NCBI GenBank assembly: GCA_902778325.1
Contig: CACYWZ010000009.1
Location: 1 to 58,867 of the forward strand
Origin: an uncultured Spirochaetaceae bacterium
GTDB lineage: Bacteria > Spirochaetota > Spirochaetia > Treponematales > Treponemataceae
DNA length: 58,867 bases
Direction of reading: 5' to 3'
Numbering within the stretch: position 1 is the first letter of the stretch; the number at the start of each line of letters is the position of its first letter. The translations under genes were made by a program, and so were the position numbers. The notes under the pieces were generated by a model that ran no database searches, was not told where the DNA came from, and saw only the letters and a program-made list of their open reading frames with translations. Below, piece by piece: positions 24,426 to 34,100 of this stretch.

Positions 24426-26752
24426 CGTGTGATTGCGAAAAACGCGATTTCGCTTTTCCAAGAGAAAATCTTTTTGTCGATGTTCTCAAGCAAGAGATTT
24501 TTTATTGCTGCAAGTTCATCTTGGCTGATTGCGCTCAGCATTGCTTTTGCATAAGCAGAACTTTCCGCGTCAAACCAAAGCGCAACCTGTCTTTCTGTGA
24601 TTCGCCGCTTTTCCTCAAGCGTTTCACAAGCGCATTGAACAACAAACTTATTTTGCTCAAAACTCTCAAAATAACTCTTTATCGTGTCAGCGTCCCACGC
24701 AAAAAGCGGATTTTCTGTGTTTTCAAAAAACTCGTCTTCTGCAATCGCCATTTTCTCCAAAATCGCTCTCTGTTCAGCACTGCATTTTATCTGCTCGGCA
24801 ATCAAGCGCGACAAATGCTGTCCGTGCTTTGGAATATGCTGGGCGAAAACGGCTTTTGCAGAGAGAGCAAAATGCACTTTGCCAGAAAAGATTTGGCTGA
24901 GTTCTTCGATGTCGGAGATTTTTGTGATTGCATCGCGCATAAAAACACGGTCAAACTCCACATCAGAAAAATCTTCTAACTTCAGCGAAAGGAGCGGTCG
25001 GTCGAGCTCGTCAAGCGTGCGCGAATACTGCTCGATGACGGCTTTTCCATTTTGGCCTTTGCAAAGTCCGCAAGTTATGCCCTCTGGCGTTTTTCTTGCC
25101 AAAGCCCAAACAAGAAGCGCGTCGTCCGCGTTCAAAATCAGGCTTCGAGTGTGGCGCGAAAGGTCTGCGATTTGAAGAAGCGCGTCGCGGATTTTTGAAA
25201 GGATTTCGGCTCTGTTTGATTCAAGGCGACTTCTCCACGCTTTTTCTGCTCTGTCGAGTGCGCTTTCTTTAGCCTTGTCTGTCGGCGTGAATGTGAGATT
25301 TTCGGCTTTTTGCGTCGTGTTTGTCTTGAATGTGCTGTTCACCCACCATTCGCTCAAAACGCCTTCTTTGCTGGCAAAATGCGGGAGCGGGTGCATTCCG
25401 CAGGAAGCGTCTGTGTCGGCTTTCTGCACGCTGTTTTCCATCATCGAAGCGATTTGGATTTCTCTTCGGGAAAGAACGTCGGCTTTTATCGTCGCCTCGT
25501 ATCCCTGTTCGCTCGGTGTGTAGAAAACCCGTCCCACAAGCGCGTCTGGCAAATATTGCTGAGCAACCCAGTGGTCGCGGTATGCGTGCGGATACATATA
25601 GCCCTGCCCGTGCCCGAAGCCCTCAGCGTCGCGACTTGAATCGCGCAAATGATTCGGCACGTCTGCGTCCTCTTTTTCCACGCTTGCCAATGCGTCAAAA
25701 AACGCCATCGATGAATTGGACTTCGGAGCGGTCGCAAGATAGAGCGCGGCGTGCGCCAAAAAGTAGCGACCTTCAGGCATTCCCACGCGGTCAAATGCTT
25801 GCGCGCAACTTTGCACAACGCTAATCGCTGTCGGGTCTGCAAGCCCTGTGTCTTCGCAAGCAGAAATCAACATTCGGCGAAAGATAAAATCTGCGTCTTC
25901 GCCAGCTCTCACCATTCTGGCAAGCCAATACATCGCAGCATCAGCGTCGCGTCCACGCAAAGACTTTATGAATGCCGAAATTATGTCATAGTGATAATCG
26001 CCATCGCGGTCATAAAGCACGACTTTTTTCTGAATCGACTCTTCGCAAACTTCGCGACTGATAAAGATTTTGCCGTCAACTTCGTCCGTTGTTTCAACAG
26101 CCAACTCAAGCGCATTCAAAAGGCTTCGAGCGTCTCCGTTAGCAGTGTCCACAAGATGTTCTAGCGCGCCATCTTCAAAGACGACGTTCTTGTTTCCGTA
26201 ACCGCGCTCTTTGTCGCTTAATGCCATTTGTGCGGCTTTTAGCAAATCTGCTTTTTCGAGTGGTTTTAGCTGAAACACACGGCTTCGGCTCACCAAGGCT
26301 TTGTTTACTTCAAAAAACGGGTTTTCGGTCGTTGCTCCGATTAAGATAATCGTCCCGTTTTCAACCCAAGGCAAAAGAGCGTCCTGCTGGCTTTTGTTCC
26401 AGCGGTGAACTTCATCAACAAACAAAATTGTCTTTTTGCCGTAGAGCTTTCGCGCATTGTCTGCTTGAGAAATTGCAGTGCGAATGTCAGCGACACCCGT
26501 CAGAACGGCGTTGAGCGTGATAAAATCGCTTTTTGTATGATTGGCAATGACACGGGCGAGGGTTGTTTTTCCAGTTCCTGGAGGACCGTAAAAGATAACA
26601 GAAGTAAGGCGGTCTGCTTGAATTGCACGGCGCAAAAGCCTGCCTTTTCCAACAATGTGGTCTTGCCCAATGTACTCATCGAGGTTTCTCGGTCGCATTC
26701 TGGCAGCAAGCGGTTCTTTTGTGCTGTCGTTTTTGTCAAACAAATCGCCCAT
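24422..26752 (-). CDS. rarA: Replication-associated recombination protein RarA with long C-terminal extension, 776 aa
   Basis: Residues 1-430 are RarA/MgsA: MRPRNLDEYIGQDHIVG, Walker A GPPGTGKTTLARV, Walker B ILFVDEVHRWNKSQQ, sensor IGATTENPFF, and the tetramerisation region with MPEGRYFLAHAALYLA. It is a DNA-dependent AAA+ ATPase acting at stalled forks. E. coli RarA is about 447 aa; here about 330 further residues follow (ALLVWALARKTPEGITCGLCKGQN onward). Fused RarA proteins with methyltransferase-like tails are known in some phyla, but I see no clear SAM-binding motif. Ends convergently on xre with overlapping stops. Confidence 0.88.
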   Translation of the reverse strand: MGDLFDKNDSTKEPLAARMRPRNLDEYIGQDHIVGKGRLLRRAIQADRLTSVIFYGPPGTGKTTLARVIANHTKSDFITLNAVLTGVADIRTAISQADNARKLYGKKTILFVDEVHRWNKSQQDALLPWVENGTIILIGATTENPFFEVNKALVSRSRVFQLKPLEKADLLKAAQMALSDKERGYGNKNVVFEDGALEHLVDTANGDARSLLNALELAVETTDEVDGKIFISREVCEESIQKKVVLYDRDGDYHYDIISAFIKSLRGRDADAAMYWLARMVRAGEDADFIFRRMLISACEDTGLADPTAISVVQSCAQAFDRVGMPEGRYFLAHAALYLATAPKSNSSMAFFDALASVEKEDADVPNHLRDSSRDAEGFGHGQGYMYPHAYRDHWVAQQYLPDALVGRVFYTPSEQGYEATIKADVLSRREIQIASMMENSVQKADTDASCGMHPLPHFASKEGVLSEWWVNSTFKTNTTQKAENLTFTPTDKAKESALDRAEKAWRSRLESNRAEILSKIRDALLQIADLSRHTRSLILNADDALLVWALARKTPEGITCGLCKGQNGKAVIEQYSRTLDELDRPLLSLKLEDFSDVEFDRVFMRDAITKISDIEELSQIFSGKVHFALSAKAVFAQHIPKHGQHLSRLIAEQIKCSAEQRAILEKMAIAEDEFFENTENPLFAWDADTIKSYFESFEQNKFVVQCACETLEEKRRITERQVALWFDAESSAYAKAMLSAISQDELAAIKNLLLENIDKKIFSWKSEIAFFAITR

Positions 26753-26773
26753 ATTTTTTTATATTCGCAAAAA

Positions 26774-27838
26774 TTATTCGCAGTTCCAGTTACCGCGGCT
26801 CGGATAATATGACCACAAGCACTGGTTTTTCCAATATGAAGCAGAAGCGCCTGCTGAGCCTTTGTAGACCGTTGACGCATAAAGTGTATTAGCGTTTTCT
26901 GTTGCTGTCGGGTCGAGAGCAAAGACAAGCCAAATGTAATAGTAAGAACTCAAAACACTTCGCGCGTTTGTGTCAAAACTAGAAGACGCTTCTGATGTGA
27001 TTGAGCCGTCTGAGTTTCGTGCAACGTGGTATGCGCCCGTCTTTGTGCCGAGAAAAAGTTTGTCTGATGTGATTGCGATTGAAAGAATATCAGCGCAGTC
27101 CACGTCCTTAGAGCCTGTCGCAGTATTTGATGTGCCGTAGTAAATCGTATCGCTTCCGTTTGTCCAATAAAGTGTAGTGCCGTCTGAAGCAATCGCAGGA
27201 TAATCGCTGAAATATACAGTGCCACCGCAACAAGCTGCTGCAACAGATGATGTCGTCATTGTTGATGTTGAGTCTGTGTATGTAGAAGAAAGCGCTGTTG
27301 AGCCGTCTAGCTCATAAACGTGTCCGCTGCTCATCCTGACAAACGCGTGCCGATTTGTCGCTGTTGTTGAATCAGTGCAGAAAATCACTACTGGGTAATA
27401 AGAAGAACCGTCGGCTGATGTGTCGATTGCTGTCCAAGTGTCGTCAACATCGTTTGCAACATAGACAGTGCTTGATTTTTGAATGAGCTCGCCCTCATAA
27501 TCGCTGGAAGAGTCCGTGTCTTCTGTGTAGACCTTGCTGATTGCATAAATGTGGCTTTCGTCAGTGGCAATCTTCCAGACAGTGCCTCCGTCTGGAATTG
27601 CAGCCATTTTTTTCCATTCACCGTTTGTTGATGATGAAGCGCTTTTGTACCAAACGTAGCCGTTTTGTGTGATAAGATAATTGCCAAAACGCGCTATTGA
27701 ATTAACATCTCCGTCAATCTGGGAAGAGTTTAGTTCAACTTCCTGATTGATGTCGTAGAAAATCGGGTCATGACAGCCTGAAAGCGCCATGATTGAGGCA
27801 AGAAGCGAAAGAATAAGTATCGTTTTAATTGATTTCAT
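26774..27838 (-). CDS. Putative lipoprotein, beta-propeller-like, 354 aa
   Basis: The signal peptide ends in IMALSGC, a good lipobox (Cys about residue 22). The mature protein is rich in Ser, Thr and Tyr with repeating short strands (SIARFGNYLITQNGYVWYKS, KIATDESHIYAISK, IAITSDKLFLGTKTGAYHV), as in beta-propellers. It lies 20 nt downstream of the outer-membrane barrel gene on the same strand, so a shared envelope role is likely. Function unknown. Confidence 0.75.
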   Translation of the reverse strand: MKSIKTILILSLLASIMALSGCHDPIFYDINQEVELNSSQIDGDVNSIARFGNYLITQNGYVWYKSASSSTNGEWKKMAAIPDGGTVWKIATDESHIYAISKVYTEDTDSSSDYEGELIQKSSTVYVANDVDDTWTAIDTSADGSSYYPVVIFCTDSTTATNRHAFVRMSSGHVYELDGSTALSSTYTDSTSTMTTSSVAAACCGGTVYFSDYPAIASDGTTLYWTNGSDTIYYGTSNTATGSKDVDCADILSIAITSDKLFLGTKTGAYHVARNSDGSITSEASSSFDTNARSVLSSYYYIWLVFALDPTATENANTLYASTVYKGSAGASASYWKNQCLWSYYPSRGNWNCE

Positions 27839-27858
27839 AAAAGTCTCCGCAAAAAAAA

Positions 27859-28527
27859 TCAGAAGAAGTGATAGCGCATTGAAATTCCTGCGTCCAAGAA
27901 ATGACCGAAATAGTTGTATTTTGGATTGTCAAACCACTGCGGCATTCCCATCCAAGTGCCAGAAAGACCGATAGACCATGCTGGAGTAATGTGGTAAAAA
28001 GCGCCAGCCTCTGCTTTTAAGATAAGACCTGGAAAATATGTTTCAGAAAGATAGTTTTCAACAGCAGCACCAACGCTAAGTGTGAGCGGGAACTCGAACT
28101 TTGCGAGAGTCGGCTGGAACATCGCTGCGAACGTGAGCGGAATATAGTTGAAAATGTTTCCGCCAATTGTTGGCTGATAGCCAAAACCAATGTCAGCGCC
28201 CAGCGCAATTGTTTTCTTCAAGAAATAGTAAAAGCCAATAGAACCAGTGCCACCGACCTCGAGTTGTCCCTCGCCGTCTTTTAGCGGGTTTCCAAAATTG
28301 AGCGGAAATGCTCCGGCAAGCGCAATCTTTATGAACTTGTCGCCATGAACATTCATCGGAAGCTCATCTTGAACCTCGTCCTGAATTTCCTGCTCATCAT
28401 CGCCATCGCTTTCATCTGCGGTTTTCTGGGCAGTAAAATCTTTGTAAGTGAGAAAGGTTGAGTCTTCTGCCTGTAGTGCGAAAGACAAAAGAAACAGTGC
28501 GCAAAGAGTCGTTAAAAATCTTTTCAT
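27859..28527 (-). CDS. Outer-membrane beta-barrel protein, TP0733-like, 222 aa
   Basis: A signal peptide (residues 1-20, ending LQA) is followed by an acidic linker and alternating amphipathic strands: KFIKIALAGAFPLNF, GTGSIGFYYFLKK, ALGADIGFGYQP, and a C-terminal strand ending ISMRYHFF with terminal Phe, typical of barrel proteins. Placement next to folD resembles the Treponema pallidum TP0732-TP0733 neighbourhood as I remember it. Function is inferred as a small porin or structural barrel of the OmpW/OmpG class. Confidence 0.75.
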   Translation of the reverse strand: MKRFLTTLCALFLLSFALQAEDSTFLTYKDFTAQKTADESDGDDEQEIQDEVQDELPMNVHGDKFIKIALAGAFPLNFGNPLKDGEGQLEVGGTGSIGFYYFLKKTIALGADIGFGYQPTIGGNIFNYIPLTFAAMFQPTLAKFEFPLTLSVGAAVENYLSETYFPGLILKAEAGAFYHITPAWSIGLSGTWMGMPQWFDNPKYNYFGHFLDAGISMRYHFF

Positions 28528-28669
28528 TATTTCCTCTCGAAGTTGTTAATTGCCTTTTTGTTATAGCAATAGAATTTAATGTGCAAATCGTATATAGTAG
28601 TGAAACCATATCATTTTTAGCACCGTTTTTCAACATACTTACAAACGATTTTGCAGAAGGAAGGTTACT

Positions 28670-29545
28670 ATGAGTGCAATCATTATTGACGGAAAGGCTA
28701 TCGCAGAGGACGTGAGAGCAGACGTAAAGCGCAGAGTTGACGCATTAAAAGAAAAAGGCGTTAATCCTTGTCTTGCTGTTATTCTTGTGGGCAACAATCC
28801 TGCAAGCGTGAGCTACGTCACAGGAAAGCGAAAGGCTCTTGCTGAGGCTGGAATGACGGACAGAAGCCTTGAACTTAGCGAAGACACAAGCGAAGAAAAA
28901 TTGCTGTCGATAATCGATGAACTCAATCACGACAAGAGCGTTCACGGAATCCTCGTGCAGCTTCCTCTCCCGAAGCACATCAACGAGGACAAAGTGATTA
29001 TGGCAATCAGCCCAGAAAAAGACGTGGACGGCTTCCACCCCGTCAACGTCGGAAATATGATGATTGGGCGCGACGGCTATCTTCCTTGCACTCCACACGG
29101 AATTCTTGTCTTGCTTGAAAAGATGAACATCAACACGAACGGCGCAAACGCTGTCGTTGTCGGTCGAAGTAATATCGTTGGAAAGCCAGTCGCGATTTTG
29201 CTCACTCGCCGCGAATACAACTGCACGGTTACGATTTGCCACACTGGAACAAAGAACCTCGCCGAAGTTACTCGAGGAGCTGACATTCTTATTGCTGCTG
29301 TGGGAAAGCCGAACACAATCACTGCGGATATGGTCAAAGATGGCGCGGTCGTCATCGATGTGGGCGTGAACAGAATTGCGGACGCGACGAAAAAATCGGG
29401 CTTCCGTCTTTGCGGCGACGTGGATTTTGAGGCGGTCAAAGAAAAGGCTTCGTATATCACGCCTGTTCCAAAGGGAGTAGGGCCTATGACAATCGCAATG
29501 CTTATGCAAAACACGGTTGAGGCTGCCGAGAAGAGCGCAAAATGA
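28670..29545 (+). CDS. folD: Bifunctional methylene-THF dehydrogenase / methenyl-THF cyclohydrolase, 291 aa
   Basis: GGAAGG precedes ATG 28670. Landmarks: [11 protein letters not shown] with the catalytic Lys, [25 protein letters not shown], the dinucleotide-binding [11 protein letters not shown] and a C-terminal [19 protein letters not shown]. It interconverts one-carbon folates in the cytoplasm. The following folE2 overlaps by 4 nt (ATGA), making a folate operon. Confidence 0.95.
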   Translation: MSAIIIDGKAIAEDVRADVKRRVDALKEKGVNPCLAVILVGNNPASVSYVTGKRKALAEAGMTDRSLELSEDTSEEKLLSIIDELNHDKSVHGILVQLPLPKHINEDKVIMAISPEKDVDGFHPVNVGNMMIGRDGYLPCTPHGILVLLEKMNINTNGANAVVVGRSNIVGKPVAILLTRREYNCTVTICHTGTKNLAEVTRGADILIAAVGKPNTITADMVKDGAVVIDVGVNRIADATKKSGFRLCGDVDFEAVKEKASYITPVPKGVGPMTIAMLMQNTVEAAEKSAK

Positions 29546-30324
29546 TAGATATTCAAAACACACCAGACAATCGCGAAATCCCGCTTAAAAAAGTTGGCGT
29601 GAAGGGCGTTCGATATCCTGTTACGGTGCTTGACAAAGCAAACGGCAAGCAGCAAACAACGGCGACCGTTGACCTTTTCGTAAACCTTCCGCACGACTTT
29701 AAGGGAACGCACATGAGCCGCTTTATCGAAACCTTCCACGATTATCACGATAATCTTGAGATGAAGCAGTTTTTGAAAATGCTTGGCGAAATGCGTCGTG
29801 TTTTGAATGCGGAGCGTGCTTTTGGCGAATTGCGTTTTCCTTTCTTCATTGAAAAATACGCGCCTGTCACAAAAAAGGCTGGAATGATGGGCTACGACTG
29901 CTCGTATGGCGGAGAGGTGAGCGAGACTGAAAGCAGATTTTGGGTGAGCGCAAAAGTGCCAATCACGACCGTTTGCCCTTGCTCAAAGGCGATTAGCGAA
30001 CGTGGCGCGCACAATCAGCGTGGAATAGTTACGGTGAAAGTTGAGAACACGAGCTTTTTTTGGCTTGAGGACGTGATAAAGGCTGTTGAAGATGCCGCGT
30101 CCTGCTCGCTCTACAGCGTTCTAAAGCGAGAGGACGAGAAGTTTGTAACCGAAACTGCTTACGACAATCCGCGCTTTGTGGAAGATATGGTTCGAGAGGT
30201 GTATCTTTCGCTCAAGAACTTTAAAGCCGAAAAGCCGTTCTCGTATTTTAGCATTGAATGTGAGAACTTTGAGAGCATTCACAACCATAACGCTTACGCC
30301 TTCACCGAATACAAAGCAAAATAA
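29542..30324 (+). CDS. folE2: GTP cyclohydrolase I type 2 (FolE2), 260 aa
   Basis: COG1469 family: [29 protein letters not shown], then [23 protein letters not shown] with the zinc Cys and its neighbours, and [18 protein letters not shown] at the C-terminus. It converts GTP to 7,8-dihydroneopterin triphosphate for folate synthesis and, unlike FolE, can use metals other than zinc. Coupled to folD by ATGA overlap. Confidence 0.94.
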   Translation: MIDIQNTPDNREIPLKKVGVKGVRYPVTVLDKANGKQQTTATVDLFVNLPHDFKGTHMSRFIETFHDYHDNLEMKQFLKMLGEMRRVLNAERAFGELRFPFFIEKYAPVTKKAGMMGYDCSYGGEVSETESRFWVSAKVPITTVCPCSKAISERGAHNQRGIVTVKVENTSFFWLEDVIKAVEDAASCSLYSVLKREDEKFVTETAYDNPRFVEDMVREVYLSLKNFKAEKPFSYFSIECENFESIHNHNAYAFTEYKAK

Positions 30325-30326
30325 CG

Positions 30327-30593
30327 TTTGGGAAAATGCCCGAAGGCCCACTTTTAAAAAGCTGGGTTTGGGTGAATGCCCGAAAGCCCGCTTTGGCAAA
30401 AATGGTGCTTCGGGCAAACGCCCGAAGGCTCACTTTTAAAAAAACTGGGTTTGGGCGAATGCCCGAAAGCCAAATTTGACAAAAATGGTGCTTCGGGAAA
30501 ATGCCCGAAGGCTCACTTTTAAAAAAGCTGGGTTCGGGAAATGCCCGAGAGCCAAATTTGACAAAAGCTGGGTTTGGGCGAATGCCCGAAAGG
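30327..30593. repeat. Tandem array, 7 cores at 40-42 nt, TTCGGGC...GCCCGAA hairpins
   Basis: Cores begin at 30327, 30367, 30409, 30450, 30492, 30533 and 30573. The core is TT(C/T)GGG(c)-AAA-(c/t)GCCCGAA. Linkers alternate between GCTCACTTTTAAAAA-CTGGG and GCCAAATTTGACAAAAATGGTGC. It starts three bases after the folE2 stop and ends 26 nt before miaB, so it probably lies in or next to the miaB leader. Confidence 0.92.
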
Positions 30594-30618
30594 CAAAAAT
30601 GAACAGATGGAGATTTTT

Positions 30619-32037
30619 ATGACATATTTTTTTGAAACATACGGCTGTCAGATGAACATTGCAGAAAGCGCAGCAGCCGAACAGATTTTTATCGCACGCG
30701 GGTGGAAGAAAGCCGAGTGCGCCGAAGTTGCAGACGCCGTGATTATCAACACTTGCTCCGTTCGTGCGACTGCCGAAAACCGAATTTTTGGTCGTCTTGG
30801 CTATTACACAGGACTCAAGGCGGTGCGTTCTGGCAAAAAAGACGCAAAAAACAAGAGCCTTCCTATTGCTGCCGATTACGTCAAAAACGGCGCAAAGCCG
30901 CTCACGCTCGTGGTGATGGGCTGTATGGCGGAGAGGCTTCTGAAGAGCCTCAAGCGCGATTATCCTGTCGTCGATTATGTCGTCGGCACTTACGCAAAGC
31001 AGCATTTCGGCGACATCATCGATGAAATCGAGGGACATCACAAGCCGAGCGAAATCAAGGCTGACATTGCTTACACGTTCTCGCCGCTTTCGCTTGAAGA
31101 AGGTGCGTTCTCTACGTTCGTTCCGATTATGAACGGCTGCAACAATTTCTGCACATATTGTATCGTGCCGTATGTGCGCGGTCGCGAGGTGAGCCGCAGC
31201 GTCAAGGAGATTTTTGCCGAGCTTGACACGCTGAGCGAAAAGGGCGTTCGCGAAATCACTCTTCTCGGACAAAACGTCAACTCATACCGCGGTCTTATGG
31301 ACAAATCGCTCTCATCGCAAGAGAAAACCGAAGAAGAAATCATCACGTTCCCGCGCCTTATGCAGCTCATTGCTGACCATCTTGAAGAAACGAACTCTTC
31401 TATCGGCTGGGTTCGCTTTGAGTCGAGCCACCCGAAAGATTTGAGCGAAGAGTTAATCGACGTCATCGCAAAAAATCCGCGTTTGTGCCATCACATTCAT
31501 CTTCCGGTCCAGCACGGCTCAAGCAAAATCCTCAAGGCAATGAACCGCCGCTACACAAGAGAGCATTATCTTTCTCTTGTGGAAAAAATCCGCGAGAAAA
31601 TAAGCGATGTTTCACTCACGACCGATATTATGCTCGGCTTCCCAGGAGAGACTGAGGAGGACGTGGAAGAGGCGTTGAGCCTTTTGCGCGAGGTCAAGTA
31701 CGAAAGCGCGTTTATGTACTATTACAATCCGCGCGAGGGCACTCCTGCCGCGTCTATGCCGAACCAAATTGATATGGCAGAGAAAAAGCGCAGACTGCAG
31801 AAAATCATCGACACTCAGCTTTTGATTAACCAGGAGGCGATGAAAAAGAGAGTCGGAACAACAGCGAAAGTGCTTGTTGAAGCCGTGAGCCGTGATAGCG
31901 ACGCTGAGCTTTTGGGCAAAATCGAGCAGGACGAGCGCGTTGTTTTTGCAGGCGACAAGAGCCTTATCGGTCAGTTTGTTACAGTGCACCTTGATTCTCT
32001 TAACGGCAGCACATTCCGCGGAACGCTGGCAAAATAG
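30619..32037 (+). CDS. miaB: tRNA-2-methylthio-N6-dimethylallyladenosine synthase MiaB, 472 aa
   Basis: I start at ATG 30619 (MTYFFETYGCQMNIAES) with GGAG 7 nt upstream; the longer frame runs back into the repeat array. The MTTase domain supplies three Cys (YGCQMN, NTCSVRATAENR, MGCMAER) for one iron-sulfur cluster; CNNFCTYCIVPYVRG is the radical SAM CxxxCxxC. A C-terminal TRAM domain follows (about residues 405-472). It methylthiolates A37 of tRNAs reading UNN codons. Confidence 0.95.
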   Translation: MTYFFETYGCQMNIAESAAAEQIFIARGWKKAECAEVADAVIINTCSVRATAENRIFGRLGYYTGLKAVRSGKKDAKNKSLPIAADYVKNGAKPLTLVVMGCMAERLLKSLKRDYPVVDYVVGTYAKQHFGDIIDEIEGHHKPSEIKADIAYTFSPLSLEEGAFSTFVPIMNGCNNFCTYCIVPYVRGREVSRSVKEIFAELDTLSEKGVREITLLGQNVNSYRGLMDKSLSSQEKTEEEIITFPRLMQLIADHLEETNSSIGWVRFESSHPKDLSEELIDVIAKNPRLCHHIHLPVQHGSSKILKAMNRRYTREHYLSLVEKIREKISDVSLTTDIMLGFPGETEEDVEEALSLLREVKYESAFMYYYNPREGTPAASMPNQIDMAEKKRRLQKIIDTQLLINQEAMKKRVGTTAKVLVEAVSRDSDAELLGKIEQDERVVFAGDKSLIGQFVTVHLDSLNGSTFRGTLAK

Positions 32038-32082
32038 GCGATATACTAATTTTTTCAAGAGCGCTTTGTGGTATAATAAGGT

Positions 32083-33642
32083 ATGAATACACGAAAACTG
32101 CCAATTGGCATACAGAGTTTTGAATCCTTGAGAGAAGACGGCTATATTTATGTAGATAAAACTTCATATATATATAATCTTGTTACTAACGGAAAGCCTT
32201 ATTTCTTGAGTCGACCGCGCAGGTTTGGAAAGAGCCTTCTGATTTCCACGATAGAGGCGTATTTCTTGGGCAAAAAGGATTTGTTCCGAGGGCTTGCTAT
32301 CGAGAAGTTGGAACAAGATTGGATTTCGTATCCAGTCTTGCACTTTGATTTCAACGGTCAAAACTATTCTGAGCCGAACGGCTTGAACGAGATAATCGCT
32401 GCTCATCTTCGCGAATGGGAAAAGCTCTATGATTGTCCGAAACAGAGTGAGTCGTTCGGCGTGCGTCTGGCGGACATCATAAAGTGTGCTCACGAAAAAA
32501 CAAATCGGAAAGTCGTTGTGCTTGTGGACGAATACGACAAGCCTCTTTTGGAAACACTGACGCTCAGCGAAGAGCAGATTGAGCAGAACAGAGCCATTTT
32601 CAAAGGAATGTTCGGGCAGCTAAAAAGCCTTGATAAATATCTCCGCTTCGTGCTTTTCTCGGGCGTTACAAAGTTCAGCAAAGTTTCGATTTTCAGCGAC
32701 TTGAACCAGCTCCAAGACATTTCTATGCACCCCAAATACGCAGAAATCTGCGGTATCACTCAAAGCGAACTCGAAGCGACATTTTCGCCTGAAATCGACG
32801 AAATGGCAGAGGCGAACAAGATGACGAGAGAGGAGTGCTTGGCAAAACTCAAGCGCTTTTATGACGGCTACAAGTTTTGCGCAGAGTGTGAGAACATCTA
32901 CAACCCGTTCAGTTTGATTAACGCGTTTAGCGCAAAGAAGTTTTCAAAGTTCTGGTTCGGAACAGGAACGCCGACATTTCTTGTGAAGCGGCTCAACGAA
33001 ATGGGGTTTAATCCGCGACAGTTCAGCGACGGCACGCTTTACGCAAGCGAGGACGAAATCACCGACTACCGCCCAGACAATCCCGACATCGTGCCGCTTT
33101 TGTATCAGTCGGGCTATCTGACGCTAAAAAGCTACGACGAGCGGTATGAGAGTTTTTCGCTTGCATATCCCAACGAAGAAGTCAAATATGGCTTTACGCA
33201 GAGCCTTACGCCTGTCTATCTAAACAGCGACAAGCCTCTTGATGTCCGCAATTTCTGCCGTGACATTGACATGGCAAACACAGACAGCCTGCGCGACCGC
33301 TTTATCGCGTTGTTTGCAAATCTGCCGTATCCTGCAAATCCGAGCGACTCTGTTCTTGAGCGCGACTTTCAGAACGTGGTGTATCTTGTGTTCTTGCTGC
33401 TCGGTCAGTTCGTGAAAGTGGAACAGCACAGCGCGAAGGGCAGGGCAGATTGCATCGTGGAAACCGAAGAATATGTTTATATCTTCGAGTTCAAGCGCGA
33501 CGGTACAGCCGAAAACGCCCTTTCACAGATTGATTCTCAAGGCTACGCAAAGCCATACGAGGCGGACAGTCGCAAACTCATCAAAATCGGCGCAGCCTTC
33601 TCAAGCAAAGAGCGTACGCTATCCGAGTGGCTGGTGCGATAG
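32083..33642 (+). CDS. AAA-ATPase-like / PD-(D/E)XK nuclease-domain protein (DUF1703 family), 519 aa
   Basis: N-terminal AAA-like region: LPIGIQSFESLREDGYIYVDKT, Walker A SRPRRFGKSLLIST, Walker B VVLVDEYDKPLLETL. The C-terminal nuclease fold shows GRADCIVETEEYVYIFEFKRDG, with D and ExK residues intact. Such proteins are multicopy in treponemes, Bacteroidetes and Clostridia; their function is unproven, with a mobile or defence role often suggested. TATAAT lies 5 nt before the ATG, so the mRNA may be leaderless. A shorter, diverged relative is at 53009-54361. Confidence 0.88.
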   Translation: MNTRKLPIGIQSFESLREDGYIYVDKTSYIYNLVTNGKPYFLSRPRRFGKSLLISTIEAYFLGKKDLFRGLAIEKLEQDWISYPVLHFDFNGQNYSEPNGLNEIIAAHLREWEKLYDCPKQSESFGVRLADIIKCAHEKTNRKVVVLVDEYDKPLLETLTLSEEQIEQNRAIFKGMFGQLKSLDKYLRFVLFSGVTKFSKVSIFSDLNQLQDISMHPKYAEICGITQSELEATFSPEIDEMAEANKMTREECLAKLKRFYDGYKFCAECENIYNPFSLINAFSAKKFSKFWFGTGTPTFLVKRLNEMGFNPRQFSDGTLYASEDEITDYRPDNPDIVPLLYQSGYLTLKSYDERYESFSLAYPNEEVKYGFTQSLTPVYLNSDKPLDVRNFCRDIDMANTDSLRDRFIALFANLPYPANPSDSVLERDFQNVVYLVFLLLGQFVKVEQHSAKGRADCIVETEEYVYIFEFKRDGTAENALSQIDSQGYAKPYEADSRKLIKIGAAFSSKERTLSEWLVR

Positions 33643-33746
33643 AAGTAGCTGTTTTTAATTGAATTGCGCTTCTTCAAGCACTTTTCTGCCGAAAATAAAT
33701 AAGGCATAGCCTTTTTATAATACAATTACCAATTTAGGAGAGAAAG

Positions 33747-34097
33747 ATGACTACGGTAAAAATTATTTTGATGACAATAGTGCTTGTTGTACTTGCGATT
33801 TTCTGCGGCTCAAATACAGCAAACGCTTGCAAAATCAGCTTTTTGTGGTTTTCAACACCAAGCGAAATCCCTGTTTTTGTCAGTATGCTTTTGTCATTTG
33901 TGGCAGGCATTGTTGTAATGCTTCCTGTCATGCTTATTCACGGTCACTCAATAAAAAAGAGATTTAACCCATCTGTCAGCGATGACACTTCTGAAGCCAA
34001 AACAAATTGCGCAGAAAACACCCAAGAAAACAACAGCACAGACTCAATCGACGCATCTCAAAGCGAACCGACAACAGAAGACGCACAGAAGGAATAA
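33747..34097 (+). CDS. LapA-domain small membrane protein, 116 aa
   Basis: TTAGGAGAGAAAG precedes the ATG. Two hydrophobic segments (residues 5-24 and 42-66) flank a short periplasmic loop, matching the LapA (DUF1049) layout; the C-terminal about 45 residues are acidic and polar. In E. coli LapA is linked to lipopolysaccharide assembly; here the role is unknown. The SPOR-domain gene starts 3 nt after its stop, so the two are co-transcribed. Confidence 0.75.
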   Translation: MTTVKIILMTIVLVVLAIFCGSNTANACKISFLWFSTPSEIPVFVSMLLSFVAGIVVMLPVMLIHGHSIKKRFNPSVSDDTSEAKTNCAENTQENNSTDSIDASQSEPTTEDAQKE

Positions 34098-34100
34098 AAG

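Noticed and set aside
26774-27838. Shared NW(D/N)C C-terminus between this lipoprotein and the DUF1963 proteins
   Set aside because: Four residues only, with no other similarity; treated as chance.
28745-29563. 272-aa minus-strand ORF opposite folD
   Set aside because: It is the shadow of folD, with low-complexity composition and no ribosome site.
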